In this document: positions 22,373 through 32,367 of the stretch, in pieces
Position numbering within the stretch: position 1 is the stretch's first letter
Layout: every line of letters begins with the position of its first letter
Origin: Galeopsis tetrahit
Taxonomy: Eukaryota; Streptophyta; Magnoliopsida; Lamiales; Lamiaceae
Assembly (NCBI GenBank): GCA_963675135.1
Contig: OY776120.1
Coordinates: forward strand, 12,056,001-12,120,000
Reading direction: 5' to 3'
Length of the DNA: 64,000 bases
Program-made: the position numbers and the translations under genes
The notes under the pieces: model-generated
Told to the model about the DNA's origin: nothing
What the model saw: only the letters and a program-made list of their open reading frames with translations
The model's database searches: none

Positions 22373-22550
22373 GACACTGTAATGTCGGTGTCTCGTTCGA
22401 CATTTGTTGGTCGACCATATATTCTTCCGTCGACAAAATGCGGTCGCCGGGAAGATATATGGTCGACATTACAGTGTCGATCGACATTTGTTGGTCGACC
22501 ATATATTCCTCCGTCGACAAAATGCGGTCGACGGGAAGATGTATGTTTGG
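22373..22550. repeat. Tandem hairpin repeat in element D1
   Basis: Two copies of a segment TCGACATTTGTTGGTCGACC...CGTCGACAAAATGCGGTCG. In the first, the arm at 22410-22434 pairs with 22443-22467 around an 8-base loop, and outer sequence GACACTGTAATGTCG pairs with CGACATTACAGTGTC. The second copy (22494-22545) folds similarly but less well. GTCGAC recurs at the hairpin bases. Confidence 0.8.
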
Positions 22551-22577
22551 CACTGGTTTGAAGATTTTTTTTTTTTA

Positions 22578-22680
22578 AATGTTAGTTTTTTAAGTTTTGA
22601 TAATGGTGTTTGTTTTGACTAATTTTTTTTTAAAAAATGTTAGTTTTCTAAGTTTTGATAATGGTGTTTGTTAATGGGTT
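22578..22680. repeat. Imperfect tandem repeat of about 54 bp, two copies
   Basis: AAATGTTAGTTTTTTAAGTT...GATAATGGTGTTTGTT occurs twice in a row, within element D1. Confidence 0.7.
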
Positions 22681-22963
22681 TGATAATGGTAATTTGTGGA
22701 TGAATATGATTAATTTGTTGAAATTTTTGATTTTTTTTAATTTCTTGTTAACGGAAAAAATGGTGACGGTGGTCGGAATTTTGGGTTAGGGATAAAGTGA
22801 AAGAAAGATAGTAGAGGGTGCGTTTAGTAAAGGGGTGTGTCCAGTACGCTGTATTTGAATGAAGGGTATTTTTGACTTTTTACTTTATTATTTTATTAAT
22901 AAATTGAAAGGTGGAGTGCATCCCTCCGAAATGGAGGTGCATATAGTCAGACCCAATGAATAT

Positions 22964-23343
22964 TTGTAAGAAATACAATGAAACATTGTAAATTCTTAAA
23001 AATAAATAAAGAATGACGACTACTAATTTAATTAATAAAATAAGTATTATTTTAGAAATATATAGCTTATCGATCTGAACTAGTGGTAAATTTTTTTTCC
23101 GAAGGGGTGATAATTGTTGGTTTCATTTGGCCCACCTCTATTTAGTGTAGAGTGATGGTTGTATTGCTGTGCACATCACTTTGCCAATATAAAGGCTATC
23201 GTTGTATATAAAGGCTTATATAATTTATATTATTATTATCCATAAGATTAATTAAAGTGTAATCATATTTATTGTTATTTAAAAAAAAATCATATTTATT
23301 TGATATTAAAGCATGGATTCTATAATGCACTGTTAATAGATCA
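22964..23343. other. AT-rich spacer between elements D1 and D2
   Basis: No feature recognised. Confidence 0.35.
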
Positions 23344-24310
23344 AGGTCTGACTATTTAGTATTTACACCTCCATTTTGGAGGATGCACTCCCCCTTTTAA
23401 TTTATTAATTAAATAATAGTGTAAAAAATCTAAAATACCCTTTAAATAAAATACTATTATTAAATGCACTCCTACCGTCCTATTACTATCTACCCTCCTT
23501 CTTTCAACATTTAAGCACTAACCTGTTTTCCTCCACTTCCGACCTCCGCCGCCGTCGGCACCACACCCCAACACAATCTTAGAAATTAAAAAAAAATTAA
23601 AAATTTCAGATTTTTTTTTTAAATTTTTCGACAAACCAGGGTCGACCATGTACACTCTCATCGACAAATTGTTGTCGACGAGAGTGTATATGGTTGACCA
23701 ACCATTGTCGAAAAAAAATTAAATTTTAAAAAAAAAAATCGACATACCAGTGTCGAAAATATACACTCTTGTCGACAACAATTTATCGACGAGAATGTAT
23801 ATGAAGCGACTCTAGTTTGTAGAAAATTAACAAAAAAAAAATTAACAAAAAATCTTATTGTTCTTCTTTGCAGATTGGAGCGGTAGGCTTGGGCGGGGGT
23901 AGTGGCAGGTGAGCTGGGCCGCCGGGGGTAAGGGTTGGTTTTTTTTTCTTTCACGCTGCTGTGCAGCGAGGGTGCGTGGGGAGGGGGGGGGGGGAGAGAG
24001 AGAGGAGGGGTGGCGGCCGACGGCAGCTGTGGCGGCAGGGCGGCGGTCGACGCTAACTTGGTGGTGAGGTTGGGAGAGACATGGTGGAGGGTTTTGGAAG
24101 GAAGAAGAAGAAAGTAAAGAAGTTAAGAAAATGGAAGAACGAAGATTTTTGAGTGGTATAGTATAGCTGTATATGGGTGCATCTAACGGGGAGGTGTAGT
24201 TTGTAAAAGACACAAAATTGCTTCTAAGGGTATTTACGACAATTTGAAAGAGGGTGCATCTATCCTACATAAATTTATGGGGAGTGCATTAATGTATGTG
24301 TAATGTTTTT
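23344..24310. mobile_element. Element D2, relative of D1 (right end not defined)
   Basis: The left end AGGTCTGACTATTTAG followed by ACACCTCCATTTTGGAGGATGCACTCCC resembles the D1 end. Two hairpins of the same design lie inside: about 23641-23698 and 23759-23801, each TATACACTC...GTCGAC-based. A GC-rich segment (about 23880-24060) with CGGCGGNCGACG-type motifs and a G run follows, then a right part with GGGTGCATCT and GGGAGTGCATTAATG motifs. No matching right terminus or TSD was found, so the right boundary is a guess. Confidence 0.55.
23641..23801. repeat. Two hairpins with GTCGAC cores in element D2
   Basis: The arm at 23641-23667 pairs with 23672-23698 around a very short loop. A second hairpin at 23759-23801 has arms of about 20 bp. 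Both share the ATATACACTCT...CGTCGACAA arm sequence, so they are diverged tandem copies. Confidence 0.75.
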
Positions 24311-25320
24311 TTGAAGGGTAAACTATATAATGAGGTAGATTAATGTGTGTTATTGTTGATATTATGTGTAATGTATTCACCTTAGCTAATGAGTTGCTAT
24401 TGAGTTGTTGTTGTGTAATACCGTTAAGTGTAGTTGTGTAATACTGATTATGTGTAATGTTGTAATACTATCCCATAAAAATTGTTATGTTGTTATTGTT
24501 GATATTTTGTGTAATATATTCACCTTAGCTAATAAGTTAGTTATTGAGTTGTAATTCTGTAATACCGTTAAGTGTTGTTGTGTAATATTGTCAAGTGTAT
24601 TTGTGTAATACTGATCACGTGTAATGTTGTAATACTGTCAAGTGTAATAACATAATATTGTTAAGCGTGATAGTGTAGAATGTGTAGTACTATTTCATAT
24701 GAATTGTTATACTATTATATATTTAAGAGAGGTAGATAGAAGAATTTAAAAGCTTCTGCATCTAATGTGTAGAAGAATTACAACTAGGGCTTTTGATATG
24801 CATTAATGTGTGATATTGTCTTGTTTTTTTGTATGATACCGTCTTTTTTTTTGTATGATACTGTCATTAATATATTGTTATGTTTTAATGTGTGTTAATG
24901 TCTTTGATATTTTATTTGTTATTTGTTCAAATTGTTATGTGTAATTGCATGATACTGTTAAGTGTAATTGTGTAATACTGTTAAGTGTAATTGCGTAATA
25001 CTGTCAAATAATGTCGTTACATTGTATGTCTTTCAGGTGTGACTAATAAAAAAAGGTGCAACCGTGATGGAAAAAATGTGAAAGAGGAATAAGACTATGA
25101 CAAAGTAGAACGTATTTAGAGAAGAAGAGAATGATGATGGAAAAAAATGTGAAAGATGAATAAGATGATGACAATAGGAATAAGATGATAGCAAAGTAGA
25201 ACGTAGTTAGAGAAAAGAGAATGATGATCTGGTGATAAAATTTAGTTGTTTACTTGGTAATACTAGCAAATTCAATAATGTAATAATGTCAAGTGTAATT
25301 GTGTAATACTGTTTACATAA
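24310..25320. repeat. Degenerate minisatellite, unit about 22 bp
   Basis: Many scattered units of the form TGTGTAATACTGTTAAGTGT (clusters at about 24405-24680, 24945-25015 and 25270-25310). A larger block with ATTCACCTTAGCTAATGAGT occurs twice (about 24365 and 24520), as does a block with AAAATGTGAAAGAGGAATAAG (about 25070 and 25145). No coding region. Confidence 0.6.
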
Positions 25321-26070
25321 AAATTGTGATAATGTTACAATTATCTATAAAATAACACATTAAAATTGTGTCTTAATTTTTTGGTATTTTGTGAATTCCT
25401 GGGAATTAAATTATGTGAATTGTAATTAAATTACGTGAATCTTAAATTTAAAAAAGTGAAATAATTGAGAATTAAATTATGTGAACAAAAATTAAATTAT
25501 GTGAATTTTAAAATTTAAAAAGTGAAATAATTTTGAGTTAAATTATGTGAATTTTAAATTAAAAAAGGGGGGGTGAATTTAGTGATTTTGGAGATGCGGG
25601 TGGTGTATTTAATGGATAAGGAGGTGTATGCTGGGAGCGGGGGTGGATGTATCATGTTAGGGTGGTGTATTTAGATTGGTATAATTGTTTCCTTATTTTT
25701 TTGTTTTACACCTAAGTTATTTTGCACACAAGTGAAAGCCCATTTCTTGCAAATGTGTTAGGTGTAAAATAGATGTAAAATGCCCATTTACCCATTTATC
25801 CGCTCCATAATTTAATTATCGATTTGTTTCCTTATTTTTATGTTTTACACCTATTTACACCTAAACTATTTTGCACACAAGTCAAACCCTAATTACACAT
25901 GTATGAAAATATTGGCATTATTTTTGTTGTATTCTCAATATATCTAATTTTCGTGATTATCAATATAGATATTGAGAAGAATCAATTTTTGAATGATATT
26001 TGTAAAAAAAATATTGATAAATATCGGAATGCAATAATAATATCGAGACTAATATCGAAAAATTTGAAAC
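25321..26070. other. AT-rich intergenic sequence with a diverged direct repeat
   Basis: GTTTCCTTATTTTT...GTTTTACACCTA...ACTATTTTGCACACAAGT-like sequence occurs twice (about 25688-25740 and 25826-25885). Otherwise nothing recognised. Confidence 0.45.
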
Positions 26071-26189
26071 TCCAAAGAGTTGGTCTAGTGGTGTAGGTTT
26101 GGGACTTAGAAGTATGCTCCTCTATACCTTCTCTAAATTGCAAACAATTTCTATGAGGCCATGTGATACCCGAAACTTTAAAAAAAAAA
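26071..26189 (+). mobile_element. Possible decayed tRNA-derived SINE
   Basis: TGGTCTAGTGG at 26081-26091 fits the RNA polymerase III A-box consensus and is typical of plant SINE heads. An A run at about 26180-26189 could be the tail. No convincing B box (GGTTCGANNCC) is present and no TSD was established. Confidence 0.3.
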
Positions 26190-26588
26190 ATCTAAAAATG
26201 AAAAAATGTTGTGATAAATTAAAAAAATAAAAATCATATTGAATAACATTGTATAATATATTTATATAAATTTATCATAAATGTGTTTAAATTGTTTTAT
26301 TGAATCATGTATTAAATGATTGTTAATAAATTTTCACAATTTTTAAAATTATCAATATATCATCTATATTTGCACAAAAATATTTTCAACTATACCCCAC
26401 ATAATCTAAGCAACGAAAATTCGTAAGCCAATAGCAAAAGTGAACACAAATAATTTCATTAGCAAATATAAGCCCGTAGTCAATTTTTTGTTGTTTTATT
26501 TATTTATGTTGGTCGAGGAAGGCCACTATTCCAAATTTCCATCACTTTATAAACGAATACTGAATTTTACGTCATTTTAATACCATTG

Positions 26589-27030
26589 GATTTTTTTTTG
26601 AGGGGTTTACAAGAATACAAGATCATAAAATAAGATTACAAATAACGAGCACAAGATTTTGATCTTCAAACTATAATATCGCCGTCCACTCTAATCGTGA
26701 GAAGAGGAAAGACGAGTTTCTCTTTGCCTTCAAAAATGCCCAGGTCTCCAATCTTTCAACGAGACAACTCCACACTAAGGTGTTCTCATGTCAAGAATAG
26801 GAAACAGAAGAAAAAAATAGAGTTCCACCAAGTACCGTATCCCAAGAATCAGAACACCAGGGCTCTAGAGTCTATCTCAAAGAGCCCAACCATAAAAAAA
26901 AAAGTCACACAACCACAACACAGATCCATAACGAAAAACGAGACGCCCAAGGAATAGGAGAAACAACCAACAACAATTAAAACACTATATTAAACAAACA
27001 AAATAAAGCAAGCTATAAAACAGACCTACT
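26589..27030 (-). mobile_element. Insert of unknown class, possible truncated retroposon
   Basis: About 0.44 kb absent from the copy at 55.6 kb. It begins with a T run (GGATTTTTTTTTGAGGGG), as expected for the 3' tail of a retroposon on the minus strand, and is GC-richer than its flanks. No TSD is clear because the flanks have also diverged, and no RT motif is visible. Confidence 0.35.
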
Positions 27031-27150
27031 TTTGAATATGGATTTACACCTATGGTTTACTTTCACGACCTATTTATAGGCATACACAACGTTCATATCC
27101 CTACTTACAATTATATTGGTCTAGAGATCATGAAATTTATGAACACTCAT

Positions 27151-27692
27151 TTAGGGCTGACAATTTATACCGAATGAGTGGTGATCCGTTCCGATCGGGA
27201 CTTTTTTTTTTTGTATTTTTCGATTTCGGGGAAAATCGAAAAAATTTAAATCGGGGACGGTATTTATATGCTCCGCCCTGAACCGGCCCCAAAATATATT
27301 ATATGCATATTTTTTTTTATATTTATGTATGTTTATCTCTCTATATATATATTTATTATGTATATATATATATATATATATCTCTCTCTATATACAAATA
27401 TTGTTACGATTATTTATGTTTTGTTCTTTTAAATTATTTTTAAATAAATTATTTTATAATATAATTGATTCAGAATGGCATATTTTTTTAAAAAGATATA
27501 ATAATTATTTAAATATAAAAATAATAATTAAATAAAAAATTCGGTTTTCGGTTCGAGTCGGGAAAACCCCGATACCGATCGGGATGGAAATTTAAAAAAA
27601 ATCCCCATCGAGTTTCGGGACGGGTTCGGGGACAAAAATTCCCCGTCGGGGCCGGGAGAGGCATAAACCGGCCCCGCCCCGTTGCCACTTCT
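27151..27692. mobile_element. hAT-like MITE, 542 bp, 8-bp TSD with empty site
   Basis: ACACTCAT occurs at 27143-27150 and 27693-27700. The duplicated segment elsewhere has a single ACACTCAT at 56017-56024 with no insert. Ends TTAGGGCTGACAA and, inward from the right, AGAAGTGGCAACG are imperfect inverted repeats; subterminal GC-rich CGGGGNCGG motifs are inverted. An internal TA/CT microsatellite lies near 27340-27385. Confidence 0.87.
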
Positions 27693-27733
27693 ACACTCAT
27701 TCTATATGATCTACCAAACATTACAATAATACA

Positions 27734-27870
27734 TACTCCCTCTGTCTAAAATTTTGTTCAACCCTATTTTTTAGTTCATAAAATATACGATTTTTTATAA
27801 TTAAAATTTAATTTCTTAAGAAACATGTATAAAAAGAACTGAACAAAATTTTATTGATCAAGAGGAAGTA
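27734..27870. mobile_element. Degenerate Stowaway-like MITE, about 137 bp
   Basis: TACTCCCTCTGTCTAAAATTTTGTTC at the left is inverted as GAACAAAATTTTATTGATCAAGAGGAAGTA at the right, with TA at both ends. The equivalent site in the copy at 56.05 kb lacks it. Confidence 0.65.
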
Positions 27871-28010
27871 ATATATAGGAGTACTAATTAATGACAAAAC
27901 AAATTTAATAAGGGACATCATTTATGATTCGTTTGTATCCTAATTTGTTAACATAATAATTGATCCTCCCTCCTATAAAGGATACTCATAATTTTCTTTT
28001 AATTTAAAAA

Positions 28011-28431
28011 TGGTCAATAAGGACACCACTTTGACTTTTAATTAATTTCCAATTCAACTAAATTTCCGACGATTTCAGCAATAAAATAACTCACCAAAAG
28101 ACACACTTTCACTTATGTCTTTTTAAAGATGCTACTGATAAAAAAACAATCACCAACAGAACAGAATATAATAAGCATCCAAAATAAATAAACAACAACT
28201 AATAAGAACAAACCTTCTTCTCAACTTTTTGTCTATCTATAGACTATAATTGAAAACAGTCCAATTTCACGAAAAATAAATTCGAAAAAACCATGAAATT
28301 TCGAAAAAAAAAAAAAAAAGAGTGAAGTGTAGCAAATTGACACCAACATTGCTTCAGTATTGGAGATCATTTCAGGAGGCAAACAGGGTATTTACTTCTC
28401 GATCCATTAAGGTGACCCTTTCAAGCGTACA
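28011..28431. other. AT-rich spacer downstream of the small gene
   Basis: Probable 3' flank of the minus-strand gene ending at 28432. A 15-bp A run is present at about 28304-28319. Nothing else recognised. Confidence 0.4.
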
Positions 28432-29296
28432 TCAAAAAATAAAAGATCGTCGACCCTCTAGCTGCTCATGCTTGAAAGGCGACTTAGGAGGAGATGGACT
28501 AGGACTAGAAAGAAAATCATTCAAACACATCTCTCCAATTTCCATGCGCTGAAATATGACGCAGTCAGTTATACTCCAAAATTTTACTTTCCTTTAAAAA
28601 TAAACAATACTAAGAATTACTATTACAAAAAGAAGAAGAGCTCAAGTTGTTACCTCCTTCATTGAGGAAAATGGAGATGGATGTACTGTATAAAATATCG
28701 AAACAATTACCAGGCAGCACAACATATTAATAGTAGAAAATTATCAAAGAATGAAGTTTAGTACAATTACTACGTTCAAGAGCCTCCGCAAAGTAGCGCC
28801 CCCCCCCCCCCCCCCCCCCTTTGTTGCTTCAGCTACTTCGATGCACTTGTCATGATTGTGCAGAAATCCCTCCTCCATTATTTCCTCAGCATTCAACTTT
28901 CGCTTTCTTGGGACCTGCTGCTCCTGCTTTGTAGGTAGCTTCACAGAGTTTGTGAAGACTTTCCCTTTCAGTCCTTTGGAAACATCAGCCTGGAGTAGTA
29001 GTCAGAGTTAACAAGATTGAATTGAACCAAAGTTTATAACAGCCACATTTATCAAAAGTAACAAATATTCGGTAAAATATTCCGAAAAAGTATACGTTTT
29101 TCGAAAACGAAGTTCTGAAACATTTAAAATAAAAATGAAAATTCGGAAACATTTTTTGCAAACAATCAGATCTATAATCCAGAATAGAAACTGAAAAAAA
29201 ATTCAAACAACACACAGATTCTGAAAATATTCAAATACAGAAACTGAAATGTTGTAAATGAAGATAATAAGCACATTCCACTCCCAAACTCACCAT
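28432..29296 (-). CDS. Small four-exon protein of unknown function, frame broken at a poly-G tract
   Basis: Exons on the minus strand: 29294-29296 (ATG only, donor GTGAGT), 28774-28989, 28654-28685 and 28432-28548. All joins use GT-AG. Exon 1 gives M and exon 2 starts ADVSKGLKGKVFTNSVKLP. It continues through a basic KRKLNAEEIMEEGF stretch to EATK, then a run of 21 G (28799-28819). With 21 G, exon 2 ends in a frame that hits a stop early in exon 3. One G more, or two fewer, makes exons 2, 3 and 4 read through to ERMEIGEMCLNDFL and the final TGA as about 120 residues. That agreement is the main evidence that the gene is real. A Pro/Ser-rich segment lies near the C-terminus. No family recognised. 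The tract may be a true mutation, a length polymorphism or a sequencing error. Splice sites were chosen by eye. Confidence 0.45.
28799..28819. repeat. 21-bp C (minus-strand G) homopolymer
   Basis: Uninterrupted run of 21 C on the plus strand inside exon 2 of the small minus-strand gene. It would encode polyglycine and decides the reading frame. Such runs are mutable and error-prone. Confidence 0.95.
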
Positions 29297-29453
29297 GGTT
29301 AATCGGATGTGTGAGAGGGGGAGGCGACTCAACGCAAAAGTGACGGGGCGGCGAAAGGCAGAGGAGAGGGGGCGGCGCGAGACAGAGGGCGTTCGGCGGC
29401 GGAGACGAGGAGGAAGAAGAGAAGCGTGATGGGTGAGGGAAAATGGAGGCTTA
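29297..29453 (-). promoter_or_regulatory. 5' leader region of the small minus-strand gene
   Basis: GC-rich, CT-rich on the minus strand (TCTTCTTCCTCCTCG-type motifs), typical of plant 5' UTRs, ending directly at the ATG at 29296. No clear TATA box was found before the adjacent MITE. Confidence 0.4.
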
Positions 29454-29691
29454 GGTTGCGTTTGGATGGAGGGATTTGATTTGAGGAGGTATTTCAAATG
29501 AAAGGTTTTGAAAGTTGATGGATTTCAAATGACATGTTTTAGAGAGGATTTTAAAATCCTCTCAATTTTAACTAAAAAAATATGCTTAGGATTTTAAATC
29601 CATTCATTTCATTTTTAATCCAAACAAGAGGAATGGATTTGAATGATGGATTTAAAATCCATAGATCAAATCCTTCCATCCAAACGGAACC
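29454..29691. mobile_element. Tourist-like (PIF/Harbinger) MITE, 238 bp, TSD TTA
   Basis: Ends GGTTGCGTTTGGATGGAGGG and, inward from the right, GGTTCCGTTTGGATGGAAGG are inverted repeats; TTA flanks both sides (29451-29453, 29692-29694). TTA target and these ends fit Tourist-like MITEs. It sits just upstream of the small gene's leader. A degenerate relative lies near 53690-53930. Confidence 0.85.
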
Positions 29692-29694
29692 TTA

Positions 29695-30414
29695 TGTTTT
29701 TTAATGAGGAAGAGCCGAGGGTACTCAATATTCAGGTCTAATTCTTCAAAAGCATTTATTGGGCCTAGGTACCTAATTTTTGGGGCCACGGTTAAATGCC
29801 CCCCATTTTTTATGTTTTTACCCCAGGGTTGAGTTCACACCGAGTTTTGAATTCACCCTTCTTTCATTTTTCAAAATTACCCTTCATCTCTTAAACCTAC
29901 TCCCTCTCCCCTCATTTTCATCCGCTTCTCCTCCTTCCTCTCACACTCCATCGTCGTCTCCGTCGCTACTCATCCCTGTCACCACGCTTCTGCCTCCTGC
30001 GTATGCATCGCTCCGCTACCACACTCCATTCTCTTTCTGCGTTTATTTTATTTCCATTGCCACTTGCAATGACGAATCCAAAATTTTGAGATTGGAGGTA
30101 CGACCATTGATATATAATCTTAAAATATTTGTACATAGTCATTATCTTATATTTAAAATGCATATAATCAAATTTAATATGTAAATAGATAAAATATTAT
30201 TAGAGTTTAAATAATATTACATTTACAAGTTGCAAGCCTCATTTTCTAATTTAATTAGTAGTACATGATAAAATTAGATACACAAATTTCTAAAAACTTG
30301 GTTCAATAAAGTTTTATATAGTAAATGGATAAGATATCATTGTTTAGTATAAGAACTAATATTATTTAGAATACAAAATGTAATTGTTTAGTAATTTAAG
30401 AAAAATTACACATA
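29695..30414. other. Intergenic sequence with a pyrimidine-rich block
   Basis: About 29860-30060 is CT-rich and open on the plus strand, but the predicted peptide is low-complexity and I see no gene. The rest is AT-rich. Confidence 0.4.
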
Positions 30415-31260
30415 AAATTAAGCATTTGTAAATGGGCACACTTATGTGCAATATTTAACGTGAAATATGACTATATTTAAGGAAGGGCAAAAAATTTGTA
30501 AATATGTAGCGGGTTTAACCGGTCAAATGAATCTTTCCAAAAAAATTGCGCAAAAGACTAACAGAAAAACGCGTTCAGATTTGTGTTACTATGAAAGTAG
30601 TTATAAGTTACTGTAAGGGCAAATATATGTTACTGTAAGTACAAATAACACATAAATTGACTTTTCACAATAAATATTAATACAATTAATTTAAGAAATG
30701 ATAAAAAAACTAGCATTTTTTTTGCAAATCATATCAAAGTTATACCAAATCAAACACATCATTAGAAAAAACACCCTTCCAGACAAATAAAAAAACATGT
30801 TTTTAATCCGCGTTACTATAAATATAAATTATATATTACTGTACGGGCAAATATGTGTTACTGTAAGGACAAGTAACACATAATTGACTTTTGAGTAATA
30901 CATATTTTGTCTTTAAAGTAACACAAAAAATTGTGTTACTATATAAACATAAGTGTATTACTTTACTGAGAAAAATGTGTTATTGTATAAGTAAAACATT
31001 ATTATTAAGAGTGAATGAGATACTACATTAAAAAAAATTAAGAATAATAATTGAAAACACGAAAAACTCAACCATGTTGAATCAATTCCTACAATTACAA
31101 AAACATAATTATCAACAATTAATTTGAATAAATATGTGTTTGGTATTATTGTTGGTTTTTTCTTATTCAGTAATTCATTAAAAAATAAATAACGATTTCT
31201 CCGCCTTGTTTCGTGATTAGCAAATCCAAATTCAGTAGAATTGATAGCGAACAAATTTTA
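30415..31260 (-). repeat. Unclassified dispersed repeat, copy 2 (inverted relative to 5690-6560)
   Basis: On the minus strand this copy shows GGCGGAGAAATCG, AACAATAATACCA, AATTAATTGTTGATAATTATG, CGTGTTTTCAATTATTATT, several GTTACT motifs and the ACCGGT...GCCCTTCC end in the same order as copy 1. A minus-strand frame (30958-31254) is open for 98 codons and covers the best conserved part, but no motif is recognised and copy 1 is not open there. Confidence 0.65.
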
Positions 31261-31681
31261 TAATATTTTTTTATGAAAGCTGCGCGCATAGAGAAGAAAG
31301 CAGCGCTGCTGAAGAGAAGAAGATGATCGAATATCGAGTAAGAGTGGAGGAATATGTCAAATTGCATCATATGACTATTGTGAAATATTGTATATAAGTT
31401 GTGAAATATTGTATATAAGTTTTTGGCTTTGCAAATTCGACACATAATTTAGTTTTGTAATGACGATCACACTTCGCTATTAATTTTTTTTTTATAAAAA
31501 ATAAATAAATAATTTATAAAATGCCCTTATAATATTCTTTTTTCAAAAAAAAAAAATTAATTTAACATAAAAAGTACAGTAACACATAAATAAAAAACTC
31601 TCAATTCCCATTTTTCTACGGTGTTTTTTTCGGAAGAAAAAATAGTGTTATTCTTTTTACCAAATTTCCATTTACAAATCC
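31261..31681. other. AT-rich intergenic sequence
   Basis: Contains a 21-bp tandem pair (GTGAAATATTGTATATAAGTT, about 31379-31420). Otherwise nothing recognised. Confidence 0.4.
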
Positions 31682-31684
31682 TAA

Positions 31685-32364
31685 GGGCATGTTTACTTTT
31701 GGTTTTAAAAATTAGGTTTTGGATTTCAAGATCATAACCTGTTTTACTTCTGGATTTAAAAATCGGTTTTCAAAATCTACTCAAAACCACCCCTATCAAA
31801 CATATTGATTTGACATAAAGTTATATCTATATAATATTACTCCAATATTATATTCTTTCTCAAAAATAATATACTCCCTCCGTCCGCCTATAAGTGTTAC
31901 ATTACTTTTTGGCACGGAGATTAAGAAAAGTGATTAAATAATAGATATAGTACAAGTGATGTGATTGAGAGAGGAGAGAGATAGAGAGAAAAAGTAAGAT
32001 ATAAAGTGAAGTGTAAGAAAAAATACTTACCAAAAAAGGTATGAGAAGCTTATAGGCGGACAGACCAAAATGGTAAAATGGGAAGCTTATAGGCGGACGG
32101 AGGGAGTAATAATAATATAACAATACAATAATATAATACATTTAATCATTACACAATTAATTAATCATTATAATCTTACAAAACAATAATATAATAATAA
32201 AAACTCATTCAATCTTACAACTTGATTTGACATAAAGTTAAATTCTCCACTATTCCAAAACCCAAAAGAAACACTCATATTACTATTCATCGGAATTTTT
32301 TCAAAAACTAGGATTTCAAAAATCCGGTTTTTAAAACCACCCAAAGCCCAAAGTAAACATCCCC
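31685..32364. mobile_element. Tourist-like MITE A, 680 bp, TSD TAA (contains a Stowaway-like MITE)
   Basis: Ends GGGCATGTTTACTTTTGGTT and, inward from the right, GGGGATGTTTACTTTGGGCT; TAA at 31682-31684 and 32365-32367. Internal motifs ATATTGATTTGACATAAAGT and AATCGGTTTTCAAAATC are shared with MITE B. A Stowaway-like MITE is inserted at 31872-32108. Confidence 0.83.
31872..32108. mobile_element. Stowaway-like MITE nested in Tourist-like MITE A, 237 bp
   Basis: TACTCCCTCCGTCCGCCTAT at the left and ATAGGCGGACGGAGGGAGTA at the right are perfect 20-bp inverted ends with TA extremes. A second GCTTATAGGCGGAC motif at about 32048-32061 is a partial duplication of the right end. Confidence 0.9.
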
Positions 32365-32367
32365 TAA

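Larger units (their letters stand above)
21570..22954. mobile_element. Mutator-like element with GC-rich minisatellites and hairpins (D1)
   Basis: AATGAATAT at 21561-21569 and 22955-22963 is a 9-bp TSD. Ends GGGTCTGACTATATGCACCT and its inverse form terminal inverted repeats, extending through CTCCATTTCGG and a GGATGCACTCC-type motif. The interior is not a normal gene. In order it holds a 35-bp pyrimidine-rich repeat, a CCGCCGCGG-rich block, a repeat of about 110 bp punctuated by A runs, a pair of hairpin repeats and AT-rich sequence. No transposase is seen. Long open frames over the GC-rich part are low-complexity and occur on both strands. Confidence 0.8.
26391..28010 (+). repeat. Segmental duplication, copy 1 (pairs with 55596-56190)
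   Basis: Shares with 55596-56190, in the same order and orientation, AATCTAAGCAAC, TTGGTCGAGGAAGGCCACTA, TTTCACGAC.TATTTATAGG, TGGTCTAGAGATCATGAAAT, ACTCATTCTATATGATCTAC and CATCATTTATGATTCGTTTG. Both copies end near GGATACTCATAATTTTCTTTT. Copy 1 is longer because it carries a 0.44-kb insert (26589-27030), a hAT-like MITE (27151-27692) and a Stowaway-like MITE (27734-27870). No gene is recognised in the shared sequence. Confidence 0.85.

Noticed and set aside
21827..22382. Long open frames on both strands over the GC-rich part of element D1
   Set aside because: They arise from GC-rich minisatellites and homopolymers; the peptides are Gly/Arg- or Pro/Ala-rich runs with no domain, present on both strands.
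24310..25320. Possible CRISPR-like or satellite array
   Set aside because: Unit length and spacing are irregular and the sequence is plant nuclear DNA; it is a degenerate minisatellite.
29780..30184. 134-codon plus-strand frame rich in Pro, Ser and Phe
   Set aside because: It lies on a CT-rich low-complexity block, has no domain, and is not supported by promoter or splice signals.
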